A stretch of DNA of 64,000 nt from Terriglobus roseus DSM 18391 (GTDB lineage: Bacteria; Acidobacteriota; Terriglobia; Terriglobales; Acidobacteriaceae), in the NCBI RefSeq assembly GCF_000265425.1, contig NC_018014.1, positions 5,163,859 to 5,227,858 of the forward strand, given 5' to 3'. Position numbers and translations under genes: made by a program. Below are positions 16,952 through 25,617 of the stretch, piece after piece. Under the pieces are notes generated by a model, which saw only the letters and a list, made by a program, of their open reading frames with translations, was not told the DNA's origin and ran no database searches. The stretch's first letter is position 1. The number at the start of each line of letters is the position of its first letter.

Positions 16952-17461
16952 ATGCTGGTGCGCGAATCGATCCGTGAGTTCTTTCGTTACAGGATTCTGC
17001 GACCTCTGCTCTGCCTGCTGCGGGGTGGCGTGACACCGCGACGCATGGCATGGAGCCTCGCACTCGGTATGGCGGTTGGCATCAACCCATCGGTGGGACT
17101 CACAACGCTCGTCGTGATTCTTCTCGCATGGGTCTTTGGTTTGAATCAGGTCGCATCACAGATCGGCACACATCTCGTCGCACCGTTGCATGTCGTTCTG
17201 TTCCTGCCATTCGTGCAACTCGGAGTGTTCTTGTTTCACACCCGGCGGCTGCCTTTGAGCGGCGAACAGATCAAGCACCTCAGCCATCATCCCCTGCGCA
17301 TGGTGCGTGAGATCTGGCAGTGGCAGTGGCACGCGCTGATCGTGTGGGCCATCATCGCCGCAATCATCGCTCCGGTGCTTGCCATCTATCTGCGGCGCGG
17401 CCTCATCCTGCTCATGCGTCATCACCGCACGCTCATCAACTCACGCCCGGCAACACACTAG
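16952..17461 (+). CDS. DUF2062 membrane protein, copy 2
   Basis: Paralogue of the gene at 13174: 169 residues, aligned without gaps and roughly two-thirds identical by eye. The strongest conservation is in RPLLCLLR, MAWSLA-GM, FGLNQVASQIGTH and HLSHHPLRMV-EIWQWQW. Hydrophobic helices lie at about 40-65, 75-105 and 130-155. Function is unknown. No clear ribosome site is seen before the ATG (CTAATCAAC), yet the alignment with copy 1 fixes the start. The gene is convergent with the YeiH-type gene, with 19 bp between the ends. Confidence 0.85.
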   Translation: MLVRESIREFFRYRILRPLLCLLRGGVTPRRMAWSLALGMAVGINPSVGLTTLVVILLAWVFGLNQVASQIGTHLVAPLHVVLFLPFVQLGVFLFHTRRLPLSGEQIKHLSHHPLRMVREIWQWQWHALIVWAIIAAIIAPVLAIYLRRGLILLMRHHRTLINSRPATH

Positions 17462-17480
17462 AAGCATCGCACCGGCGACG

Positions 17481-18688
17481 TTACAGGTGCAACCACCGGT
17501 CCGCGCCCAGCACCAATCCAAGCGTGATCATCGCAATCACCACTTCCCCAATCGCTCCAACTGCAAACGGCTTCAGCCCCTGCTTCGCAAGATCCTTGAA
17601 ACTCGTACGAAGACCCACACCGGCGAACGTAAGCAGGAACGCCCAGCGCGAAAGATTGCCCAGCGCAGTAAGCTGAGCCTTGTCGAAGACACCAAACGTC
17701 GCAAGCGTCGAAATCAGCAGGAAGCCCAACACAAACTTCGGAAACTTCTTCCAGAGAAACGAGGCCTTGTTGCCGATCACGGCAGCCTCACCGCGCGACG
17801 CCCAGTAGATCGCGTAACCAAGCACCACAAAGCCAATCATGGCATTGCGACAGGTCTTCACCAGCACGGCAAACTTACCCGCGGTCTCACTGAACAACGC
17901 ACCCGCCGCTGCCGTCTCGGCAGTATTGTCAACGGCAAGCCCAGTCCAAACACCATAGGCTTGATCAGACATGTGCAACGTGTGACCCACCAGCGGAAAC
18001 AGGAATAACGACAAAGCACCCAGCGCAAGAATAGCCGCAATCGCAACGGACGAATCCTCTTCATCCGCCTCAATCGCACCCTGCGTTGCAATGATCGCGG
18101 AGACACCGCACACCGACGATCCCACCGCGAGCAGCGTCACCAGCTTGGGCGGCAGCTTGAAGCCGCGCCCCAGGTAAGTCATGAAAGTCAGTGCCAGCAC
18201 CAGTTCAATACAGACCAGTGCCAGCGACACCGAACCCAGCTTGAGAATGTCGCCAAGAATGAAGCGAGCGCCAAGCAGAATAATGCCGGCCTTCAGCCAG
18301 AACTCGTAAGTCGCAACGCCCGCACGGAAGATGCGCGGCAAACCCACGGTGTTCGTGATCAACATGCCGATCAGGATCGCCCACAGCACATACTCGATGT
18401 TCGGCAGGGCCAGATGATGTGCCTTCAGAAAAGCCGCATGCGACTTCCCGAAGCCTGTAATCGACTGCTCAATGAACTTGCCCGCGTACCCAACTGCAGC
18501 CAGCAGGGCGATGCCCGGCAGCAGCCCCAGCGGCGACGTCTTCTCCACACGCTCGACTACCAGGGCACACGTCCAATCACATGCAGCTTCACCAGAAGCG
18601 CGAGGGCAAGCGACAGCAGAACAGCCCATGTATCCGTAGACAGACGGAACCCGCGGGTGGCAGACGGCGATGCATTAGGTGCAGTCAC
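17481..18688 (-). CDS. YeiH-type putative sulfate exporter with an N-terminal frameshift
   Basis: Integral membrane protein of the UPF0324/YeiH family (about 10 helices), thought to export sulfate-like anions. The long frame reads cleanly from 17481 to about 18560 (LGLLPGIALLAAVGYAGK, then IGMLITNTVGLP, VGSSVCGVSAIIAT). The 18560-18688 stretch encodes what looks like the natural N-terminus in another frame: from GTG 18688, behind GGAG, VTAPNASPSATRGF and then a helix STDTWAVLLSLALALLVKL to VPW and a TAG at 18557. A single extra G in TGG-TA would join the two frames. So the gene is disrupted by one base, or the sequence has an indel, or it frameshifts. A shorter protein from within the main frame is possible. 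Confidence 0.75.
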
Positions 18689-18748
18689 AAAGGTCTCCGG
18701 TGGAATCACTCCATCCTAAACATCAACTCGACGCCGGAAGCAAAACCC

Positions 18749-19045
18749 TTACTCCGAAAACGGCACACCAAACGCCAGCACAGCCACCTTCGGCGGCCGA
18801 TGCTGCTCTCCGATGACAGTCGGCGTACGACCCATCGCACGCCAAACTGTCAGCGCAACCGCATTCATGTAGAAGATCCGCGCCTGCTCGCGCGACGTTC
18901 CCTTGTCCGTGTAAATCGACAGCGTGCGCAGCAGCGGCTCCTGAGAGGTCGCAAGCAGGTAAGGCCAGATCGTCAGACTGGGTGCGTTGTCCGGTTGCAG
19001 CATCTCGTCGCGACTCTGCGCAATGATCGTGTAGTTCATGGCCAT
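18749..19045 (-). CDS. Hypothetical protein, 98 residues
   Basis: Unrecognised small protein starting MAMNYTIIAQSRDEML at 19045 (a second ATG lies two codons in). It has a balanced composition with a likely helix around SREQARIFYMNAVALTVWRAMGR and no signal peptide, membrane helix or Cys pair. It is on the minus strand, divergent from msrA with 67 bp between the starts, and is followed after 60 bp by the YeiH-type gene. No strong ribosome site is visible. Coding character looks real but the assignment rests on the open frame and codon pattern only. Confidence 0.6.
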   Translation of the reverse strand: MAMNYTIIAQSRDEMLQPDNAPSLTIWPYLLATSQEPLLRTLSIYTDKGTSREQARIFYMNAVALTVWRAMGRTPTVIGEQHRPPKVAVLAFGVPFSE

Positions 19046-19112
19046 GCTGCGATGCTACGCGCGTGGTGCCCAGCGTCCCCGCACCGCATCCAATACGCAG
19101 GAGATTCTGACG

Positions 19113-19628
19113 ATGGCAACCGAGACGGCGATTCTGGCAGGTGGATGTTTCTGGGGCATGCAGGAACTGCTGCGCGACTACCCAGGCATAGTGAGCACAC
19201 GCGTAGGCTACAGCGGTGGCGACGTGCCCAACGCAACCTATCGCAACCACGGCACGCACGCAGAAGCCGTAGAGATCGTCTTTGATCCCGCAAAGATCAC
19301 CTACCGCAACATCCTCGAGTTCTTCTTCCAGATTCACGATCCAACAACACCCAACCGCCAGGGCAACGACCGCGGCGTTAGCTACCGCTCCGCCATCTTC
19401 TACAACAGCGAAGAACAGAAGCGAGTAGCCGAAGACACCATCGCCGACGTCAACGCCAGTGGCCTCTGGCCCGGCAAAGTCGTCACCGAGGTCGCGCCCG
19501 CGGGCCCCTTCTGGCTCGCAGAACCCGAACACCAGGACTACCTCCAGCGCATCCCCTACGGCTACACCTGCCACTGGGTCCGCCCTGAGTGGAAGCTGCC
19601 CGTCCGCTCGGTCGAAACAACGGTCTGA
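19113..19628 (+). CDS. msrA: Peptide methionine (S)-S-oxide reductase
   Basis: Repairs oxidised methionine (the S-epimer of Met sulfoxide) in the cytoplasm using thioredoxin. The catalytic motif GGCFWG (Cys12) is at the N-terminus, then RVGYSGGDVPNATYRNHGTHAEAVEI, FFQIHDPTTPNRQGND and a resolving Cys in YGYTCHW near 152. 171 residues from ATG 19113, with CAGGAG ten bases before it. A strong hairpin terminator follows 15 bp after the stop. MsrB is not next to it. An in-frame ATG at 19038 is not needed. Confidence 0.96.
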   Translation: MATETAILAGGCFWGMQELLRDYPGIVSTRVGYSGGDVPNATYRNHGTHAEAVEIVFDPAKITYRNILEFFFQIHDPTTPNRQGNDRGVSYRSAIFYNSEEQKRVAEDTIADVNASGLWPGKVVTEVAPAGPFWLAEPEHQDYLQRIPYGYTCHWVRPEWKLPVRSVETTV

Positions 19629-19642
19629 TCAACAAGTTGGAT

Positions 19643-19676
19643 ACCCCACGTCTCGCTTCTGAGACGTGGGGTTTTC
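19643..19676 (+). terminator. Terminator of msrA, made of a dispersed repeat palindrome
   Basis: ACCCCACGTCTC and GAGACGTGGGGT form a 12-bp perfect stem with a GCTTCT loop, followed by TTTTC. The same palindrome, with small changes, recurs at 40205, 41405 and 58936. Confidence 0.85.
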
Positions 19677-19722
19677 TTGGACCGGTATGCACCCACCGAG
19701 AACTCCCGTGTAGCCTTCCGTC

Positions 19723-20592
19723 ATGGACGTTCACCTGATCGACGGCACCTATGAACTCTTCCGGCACTTCTACGCATGGCCCTCCGTGCGCGAGGCCGAC
19801 GGCCGCGAAGTCGGTGCCGTGAAAGGCGTACTCGCCTCCATCCTCGCGCTCGTGAAAGACGGCGCTACCCACATCGGCGTCGCCACCGATAAGGTCATCG
19901 AGTCTTTCCGCAACGACCTCTGGCCCGGCTACAAAACAGGGGCAGGGATCGATCCCGACCTGTGGTCGCAGTTCCCCTTACTCGAAGAGGCTCTGGCCGC
20001 CATGGGCGTCACCGTGTGGCCCATGATCGAGCACGAAGCAGACGACGCCCTTGCCTCCGCCGCAGCCATTGCCGCGCGCGATCCCCGCGTCACCCGCGTG
20101 CTCATCTGCACCCCGGACAAAGATCTCTCACAATGTGTCATTGGTAGCCGCGTGCTGCAGTTCGACCGCCGCAAGCGAGAACTGCGCGATGAAGTCGGCG
20201 TCGTCGCCAAGTTCGGCGTAAAGCCCGAATCCATCCCCGACTACCTCGCCCTCGTCGGCGACGCCGCAGACGGCTTCCCCGGTCTGCGTGGATGGGGCGC
20301 CAAAGGAGCGGCGGCAGTCCTGGCAAAGTACAGCCACTTCGAAGCCATCCCGGAAGATCCACTCCAATGGGGAGTCAGCGTCAGCAATCCGCGAGGTCTC
20401 AATGCCACGCTACGCGCGGAATGGGCCAACGCCCTGCTCTTCCGCGACCTCGCAACCCTGCGCGCACACCTGCCGCTCTTCGAAAACGTAGACAGCCTCA
20501 AATGGCGCGGTCCAACGCCAGCCTTCGAAGCACTCGGCCGCCGTATGGACGCCGCAAAAGTCAGCAAAGAAAAGCGTTCCGGTCCGCGCTAG
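19723..20592 (+). CDS. 5'-3' exonuclease (flap-endonuclease family)
   Basis: Stand-alone homologue of the 5'-nuclease domain of DNA polymerase I. It has the first acidic residue in HLIDGTYELFR, the EHEADDALAS acidic pair and the CTPDKDLSQCV motif, then the H3TH region DYLALVGDAADGFPGLRGWG with GAKGAAAVL, which contacts the DNA backbone. 289 residues. Expected to remove RNA primers or flaps in repair and replication. It is transcribed alone, and its TAG stop overlaps by 4 bp the stop of the convergent Wzi-like gene. A Pol I polymerase domain is not attached. Confidence 0.9.
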   Translation: MDVHLIDGTYELFRHFYAWPSVREADGREVGAVKGVLASILALVKDGATHIGVATDKVIESFRNDLWPGYKTGAGIDPDLWSQFPLLEEALAAMGVTVWPMIEHEADDALASAAAIAARDPRVTRVLICTPDKDLSQCVIGSRVLQFDRRKRELRDEVGVVAKFGVKPESIPDYLALVGDAADGFPGLRGWGAKGAAAVLAKYSHFEAIPEDPLQWGVSVSNPRGLNATLRAEWANALLFRDLATLRAHLPLFENVDSLKWRGPTPAFEALGRRMDAAKVSKEKRSGPR

Positions 20593-22307
20593 GGCCGGAA
20601 GTACCAGCGCACCTGCGCTTCGCCATACACGTTGCTGTGCGTCCCCGGCGACATCAATGGCGCACGCCACACCTCGCCCTTGACCGCACCGGTAATCTCA
20701 ATATCGCGCCTGGGCCGAAAGGCCGTGCTGATCCCGAACTGCTGCTGCGTCGTACCACCCGCCAGGAATAGGTTTGAAGCCTTGGCTGTGCGCCAGTCCA
20801 ACTGCACAAATTCGCCCGGATGCAGATGCCACGTCAGCCACGCCTGCGCACCCTTTCCCTGCCTGCCAATCCAGTCACCCATCAACTGGCCCTTGTTGGT
20901 ATAACCCTCAGGCTGCGCATTCTCCCAATAGGTATAGCGGCCCAGGTCCACGTTGCGAATGCTCGTATCCGTACTCGTCGACTCCACGCGCAGATCCGCC
21001 GTATGCATCCATGGCAACCGGGTGATGAGGATGCCCGGTCGCCATCCACTGCGCGGTGGGTTTGAGATCGGGAACACATTGTCATGCGTGATCGAGTCCG
21101 TGTAGATCGTCACCAGGTGGTGCTGCCACGGAATCCGCCATGAGAAATCGAACGAACTGAATCGCGCGCCGGGGTCTTCCCGCGAAGCCTTCTGTGCGGG
21201 CGTCGCTGCAACCGTGCTGAAGAAGCTGCGCAGGAAACTCTCGATCGTAATCGGCGCATGACCTTCACCGCCCCAGATCACCGCGCGAGAGAACCCGAAC
21301 TCAATATCGGGCGTCGGCTTGAAGCTGACCTTCTCGTTATGGATCCACGGGGCGTTGGGATATTTGTGGCCCTTCAAACTGCCCACACGAAACTCGTAGC
21401 GAAACAGCCCTGTAATCCGCGAAAGCCCCGGGATCCAGAGCGGCTCCGTCCGGTTGATGCGAAAGGTATACGGACTCTCCGCATTGTTCGACCAGATCAT
21501 GGCGCCGCCCTGCGCCGGTCCCAGCCAAGCATCCTGCTTACCAAAGGAGATCTCGTGTCCCAGCAGGTGCGCCGACGCGTCAGCCTCAATAATGCGAAAG
21601 ACATTCGTCGTCGCAATCGGTCCCGGAAAGATGGTGGCCTGTGGCAGGCCGGGGATCGGCCGATCCAGCGTCGTCAGAATGGCAGCCAGCTCCGGCGTGA
21701 AGCCAGGCCCGGAGGGTGCATGCTGGTATTCACCGCGGAACGCCAGACTGAAACGCCCGGCCGTGCCGCGCGCGCTGAAACCCGTTATGTTGCTCACACC
21801 CGACTGGTACGGACGGCCGTAGTCGTCATAGATCGTCTGACCAAAGTGGAAGCTGTCATTGAGCACATCGCCGCTGATGCCCCGTATCCGCGTGTACCCG
21901 TACTCCGGTGTCACGCGCGGCTTGTCGTCTGCTGCCAGCTCCGTGCGCAGTTCCCGGCTAAGCCGGTCAAATATCTCGGATGCCTCGTTGCCAGGATCTC
22001 CCGCCAGCAGTTGGCCGCGCGACAACACCAGCGCATGCGCCAGGGACGCGCGGGTCCACGGCCGCAACCCCACATATAGTGTCGGCAGATAGCCCAGCTC
22101 GTACAGTCGCAGGGCTGACGACGTCATCCAGCTATCCACCGGGATAAACGTCGATCCCGTGGTCGGCCGCGATGCCTCGAAGACCTCTTGGTGCGATGGC
22201 GTGTCTTCACCGCTCTGTGCCCAAAGCGACGTTGTCGTCGCGCAGACCGCAAACAAACCGATACAGAAGCGTGGAACTGACAAAAACCGCAAGCAAAGCC
22301 CTTCCAA
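20589..22307 (-). CDS. Wzi-family capsule assembly outer-membrane protein
   Basis: Member of the capsule assembly Wzi family, an outer-membrane barrel that holds or secretes surface polysaccharide. After a signal peptide (ending SLWAQS) come the N-terminal segment PVDSWMTSSALRLYELGYLPT, barrel strands such as FSLAFRGEYQHAPSGPGF and FSFDFSWRIPWQHHLVTIYTD, and a C-terminus in QVRWYFRP. 572 residues from a TTG at 22307; a second TTG at 22292 behind GGAAGG is an equally good start, and no ATG is available. It is divergent from the wzz gene with 171 bp between, and convergent with the exonuclease gene with a 4-bp overlap. Probable part of the polysaccharide locus. Confidence 0.85.
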   Translation of the reverse strand: MEGLCLRFLSVPRFCIGLFAVCATTTSLWAQSGEDTPSHQEVFEASRPTTGSTFIPVDSWMTSSALRLYELGYLPTLYVGLRPWTRASLAHALVLSRGQLLAGDPGNEASEIFDRLSRELRTELAADDKPRVTPEYGYTRIRGISGDVLNDSFHFGQTIYDDYGRPYQSGVSNITGFSARGTAGRFSLAFRGEYQHAPSGPGFTPELAAILTTLDRPIPGLPQATIFPGPIATTNVFRIIEADASAHLLGHEISFGKQDAWLGPAQGGAMIWSNNAESPYTFRINRTEPLWIPGLSRITGLFRYEFRVGSLKGHKYPNAPWIHNEKVSFKPTPDIEFGFSRAVIWGGEGHAPITIESFLRSFFSTVAATPAQKASREDPGARFSSFDFSWRIPWQHHLVTIYTDSITHDNVFPISNPPRSGWRPGILITRLPWMHTADLRVESTSTDTSIRNVDLGRYTYWENAQPEGYTNKGQLMGDWIGRQGKGAQAWLTWHLHPGEFVQLDWRTAKASNLFLAGGTTQQQFGISTAFRPRRDIEITGAVKGEVWRAPLMSPGTHSNVYGEAQVRWYFRP

Positions 22308-22478
22308 TTCAGCGAGGCCAGATGCAGGCCCGTTGAATTGATACTAATTGTCGCGACGAAGACGGCCGCCCCCGCATGGAAAGGATGTGGCACGAAAGCC
22401 TTGTTCGTGTAGCCTTAAGTCGCTACCGAAGCCTCCCGAGGAGAGCATCGCGCGGCGTAGAGGCGGGATACACAAGGC

Positions 22479-23711
22479 ATGGTGCAGGATCAAAGCAACG
22501 AGCCAGTAGTGCGGGCTTTAGAGCAGGGTGTGGCAACCTTGGTGGTTCCGGTAGTGCAAAGTCCGGCAGACGAAATTTCACTCATCGACATCCTCATCGT
22601 CCTGCGCCGAAACCTGCGGCTCATCCTGCTGAGCGCCCTCGGTATGGGCCTCCTGGCCTTCGCCTTTGTCTTCACGATTCCCAAGCAGTACACCGCCACG
22701 ACGATCATTCTTCCGCCGCAACAGGCCAGCTCCTCCTCTTCGCTCCTCTCGCAATTGGGCGGTCTCGGTTCGCTCGCTGGTCTTACCGGCGGTGCAGTGA
22801 AAAGCCCGGCCGACCTATACGTCGGCCTGATGAAGAGCGTCAGCGTTGAAAACGCAATGGTGAACCGCTTCCACATCAAGGGAGACTATCTCTCCCGAAG
22901 CCGGGTGAACGTCGAACAGATGACCAAGTTCGACACCACTGGCAAAGACGGACTCATCCGCATCTCCGTGACGGACAAGGATCCGGCTCGTGCAGCCGAC
23001 ATCGCCAACGGATGGATCGAAGAATACCAACACCTCTCGTCCTCGCTCGCGATCGGAGAGGCATCGCAGCGGCGCCTCTTTCTCGAAGGCCAGTTGCAAA
23101 ACGTTAAGAACAACTTGGCCGCCAGCGAAGAAGACCTGAAGCGTACCGAGCAGAGCAGCGGCCTGATCGAACTCAGCAGCCAGGCACGCGCGCTCATTGA
23201 AACAACCGCAGGTCTGCGCGCGCAAATTGCCGCAAAGGAAGTCCAGATCCAGTCGATGCAGACCTACTCAGGCACCGGCAATGTTGATCTCATCGCCGCA
23301 CAGCAGGAGCTGAGCAGCCTGCGCGCGCAGCTTTCCAAGCTGGGCGGTGGACAGTCCGGTAACATCGGCGACCCCATCGTCCCGCAAGGCAAGCTTCCCC
23401 AGGTCGGCCTCGAATACGTGCGCAAGACTCGCGAAGTTCGTTACAACGAAACCCTCTTCGAAATCCTGGCGCGTCAGTTTGAAGCGGCCAAGCTAGATGA
23501 AGCGCGCGAAGGCGCCGTCATCCAGGTCGTCGATCGCGCCACGCCGCCCGACTACAAGTCCTATCCGCCGCGCCTGCTCTTCCTGATTGGCGGCTTCGTC
23601 CTTGGACTCTTCTTATCCACTGCCTATGTTCTGTGGCGTAGCATGATCCGCTTCCTCCGCCGGTCGCCCGTATGGGCTGAAAAGCTTGACGCTCTAGGCC
23701 GCAAAGGATGA
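22479..23711 (+). CDS. Wzz-type polysaccharide chain-length determinant
   Basis: Inner-membrane polysaccharide co-polymerase. N-terminal cytoplasmic tail to about residue 50, first membrane helix near 47-68 (LILLSALGMGLLAFAFVF), large periplasmic region with coiled coil (NNLAASEEDLKRTEQ and RALIETTAGLRAQIAAKEVQIQ), a P-rich ATPPDYKSYPPR and the second helix LLFLIGGFVLGLFLSTAYVL near 363-382. The C-terminal tail is short with no Walker box, so it needs a separate kinase or none. It is the first gene of a 4-bp-overlap operon with two GT2 genes, and is divergent from the Wzi-type gene. Confidence 0.9.
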   Translation: MVQDQSNEPVVRALEQGVATLVVPVVQSPADEISLIDILIVLRRNLRLILLSALGMGLLAFAFVFTIPKQYTATTIILPPQQASSSSSLLSQLGGLGSLAGLTGGAVKSPADLYVGLMKSVSVENAMVNRFHIKGDYLSRSRVNVEQMTKFDTTGKDGLIRISVTDKDPARAADIANGWIEEYQHLSSSLAIGEASQRRLFLEGQLQNVKNNLAASEEDLKRTEQSSGLIELSSQARALIETTAGLRAQIAAKEVQIQSMQTYSGTGNVDLIAAQQELSSLRAQLSKLGGGQSGNIGDPIVPQGKLPQVGLEYVRKTREVRYNETLFEILARQFEAAKLDEAREGAVIQVVDRATPPDYKSYPPRLLFLIGGFVLGLFLSTAYVLWRSMIRFLRRSPVWAEKLDALGRKG

Positions 23712-24676
23712 GCTCGCCGGGCATACTGGCCGTCGTAGTGCGCTACAAGACGGCGCTCTCTGACTCGCAGACCATCGCCGGTCTCGCAGAGGCCCTGGTA
23801 GATCCGGAACTGTCGCGCGACGTCGCCGTGCTTCTGTGGGATAACTCACCCGCGCCACTCGTCGATCCGCAGTTACCCTTCGCCTTTCAGTACGGCTGGA
23901 CAGAGCAGAACCTGGGCACGGCAGGCGCCTACAACCAGGGCATTGCGCTCGCAGCGGAACACGGCATCCCGTGGATGCTGCTGCTGGATCAGGACACCGA
24001 CTTGACCGCGGACTTCCTGCGGTCCATGCTGCGACACAGCCGCGCTCTCCATGGCGACTCAAACATCGGCAGCATCGTCCCTTTCATCCGCTCCTACGGC
24101 CAGATCGTCTCGCCGCGCCGCTTCCGTCCGCTCAATCGCAATACCCCCGTAGAACGCAACTTCACCGGCCTGCTGCGAGAGGACGGCTATGCCGTCAACT
24201 CCGCGTCATTGATGCGCGTCTCCGCCCTCCAGGAGTTCGGCGGCTACAGCAACGATTTCTGGCTCGATCTCTCTGACGTCTACGCCTTCCAGCAGATGTA
24301 CCAGCGTGGCCGCCGCATCTTCGTCGCAGGCGAACTGGAACTTAACCACGCCATCGCCGGCATGAACTTTCAACAGGAGATGGTGCCCGAGCGCTACGAG
24401 ACCTTCCTCGCGGCCGAAAGTGCCTACCTGCAGATGCACCGCTCACGCTTTGAGAACTTCGTACAGACCCTCTGGTTGCCGCTCCGTGCGCTCCGCCAGT
24501 GGCGCCAGTACAGGGACAAGCGCTACGCAAAGATCACCTGGCGCTACTTCATCATGCGCCTTACCAAGCCGCCCGCAACGCGCCTCCAGATCTGGCGCGA
24601 ACAGCTCCGTGGTCGCCGCAGCATTCCTGCCGCAAAGCCGCTACCAGACAAGGCGGGGGGAAAGGCCGCCGCATGA
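23708..24676 (+). CDS. Family 2 glycosyltransferase, copy 1
   Basis: Cytoplasmic GT2 enzyme of the rhamnosyltransferase-like group. The N-terminal nucleotide-binding fold starts with LAVVVRYK; WDNSPAPL and the QNLGTAGAYNQG segment follow, then the metal-binding DQDTDL and an acceptor-site region (FWLDLSDVYAFQQM). 322 residues. Its ATG overlaps the wzz stop by 4 bp, and its own stop overlaps the start of the next GT2 by 4 bp. It is a paralogue of that neighbour along the full length, so the pair probably adds two sugars of the same polymer. Sugar specificity cannot be read from the sequence. Confidence 0.9.
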   Translation: MSSPGILAVVVRYKTALSDSQTIAGLAEALVDPELSRDVAVLLWDNSPAPLVDPQLPFAFQYGWTEQNLGTAGAYNQGIALAAEHGIPWMLLLDQDTDLTADFLRSMLRHSRALHGDSNIGSIVPFIRSYGQIVSPRRFRPLNRNTPVERNFTGLLREDGYAVNSASLMRVSALQEFGGYSNDFWLDLSDVYAFQQMYQRGRRIFVAGELELNHAIAGMNFQQEMVPERYETFLAAESAYLQMHRSRFENFVQTLWLPLRALRQWRQYRDKRYAKITWRYFIMRLTKPPATRLQIWREQLRGRRSIPAAKPLPDKAGGKAAA

Positions 24677-25617
24677 GCGAACCGCTGCAACCCCGCATTC
24701 TCGTGGTGATCGTGAGGTACCGCGTCCCGGTCTCCGAGTCCGCAACCATCCAAAGCCTCACGCGTGCCTTCGCCGCGGACCCGTCCCTGCACGATCGCTA
24801 CACCACGCTACTGTGGGACAACAGTGCGGAACCTCTGACCGACCCGCCGGCAGGCATGCTCTACCGCCACGACCCGGCCAACAGCGGCATCACCGGTGCC
24901 TTCAACGCATCGGCCGCATACGCTGAACAACACGGCTTCCCTTGGATCCTCTTGCTCGACCAGGACTCGGACCTGCCGCCCAACTTCCTGCATGACATGG
25001 CGGAGGTGGCGAACCACGTCCACAACATTCCAGAAGTCGCTGCAATCGCACCCAGCATCTACGCGCAGGGATTCCCAGCCTCGCCGCACCGCGTACTGCG
25101 CAACCGCCACGTGCCTTATCCCGCAGGCGAGAGCGGGATCGCTTCGGGCGAGGCCACAGCCATCAACAGCGGCTCCATGCTCCGCGTAAAGGATCTGCTG
25201 GCAGTGGGCGGGTACAGCGCGGCCTTCCAGCAGGAGTACTCCGACTGGTACATCTTCCACCAGCTACACCGTGCGGGGAAAAAGCTGTGGCGGGCCGCCA
25301 ACATCCGCGTAGACCACGTCATGACCGTCATGGACTACGACAACCTGTTAAGCGTGAAGCGTTACGGCGAACTGCTCGCTGCTGAGGAAGCCTTCAACGA
25401 CCTCTATCGCAGCTCCCTCGAAGGTTCGCTGCAGACGCTACGACTCCTTCTACGTGCGGCCAAACAGCGCCTCCGCCTCAAGAATCCCGAGTTCTCGCAC
25501 GTCACACTCCGCCGCTTCTTCCGCCGGCTCGCAACAACCCGCGGGCACCGCATCGCCGCTTGGCAGGCAGACGCCGAAGCCCGCCGAAATCGATACACCG
25601 CCGGCGCCTCCAACTAA
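24673..25617 (+). CDS. Family 2 glycosyltransferase, copy 2
   Basis: Paralogue of the preceding GT2. It has LVVIVRYRV, LLWDNSAEPL, the NSGITGAFNASA segment and DQDSDLPPNF, then NSGSMLRVKDLLAVGGYSAAF, and ends in a basic C-terminal region (RHRIAAWQADAEARRNR type). 314 residues from the ATG at 24673, whose first bases overlap the stop of copy 1 by 4 bp. Its stop overlaps by 4 bp the stop of the convergent membrane-protein gene. Probable addition of a second sugar in exopolysaccharide or O-chain synthesis. Confidence 0.9.
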   Translation: MSEPLQPRILVVIVRYRVPVSESATIQSLTRAFAADPSLHDRYTTLLWDNSAEPLTDPPAGMLYRHDPANSGITGAFNASAAYAEQHGFPWILLLDQDSDLPPNFLHDMAEVANHVHNIPEVAAIAPSIYAQGFPASPHRVLRNRHVPYPAGESGIASGEATAINSGSMLRVKDLLAVGGYSAAFQQEYSDWYIFHQLHRAGKKLWRAANIRVDHVMTVMDYDNLLSVKRYGELLAAEEAFNDLYRSSLEGSLQTLRLLLRAAKQRLRLKNPEFSHVTLRRFFRRLATTRGHRIAAWQADAEARRNRYTAGASN

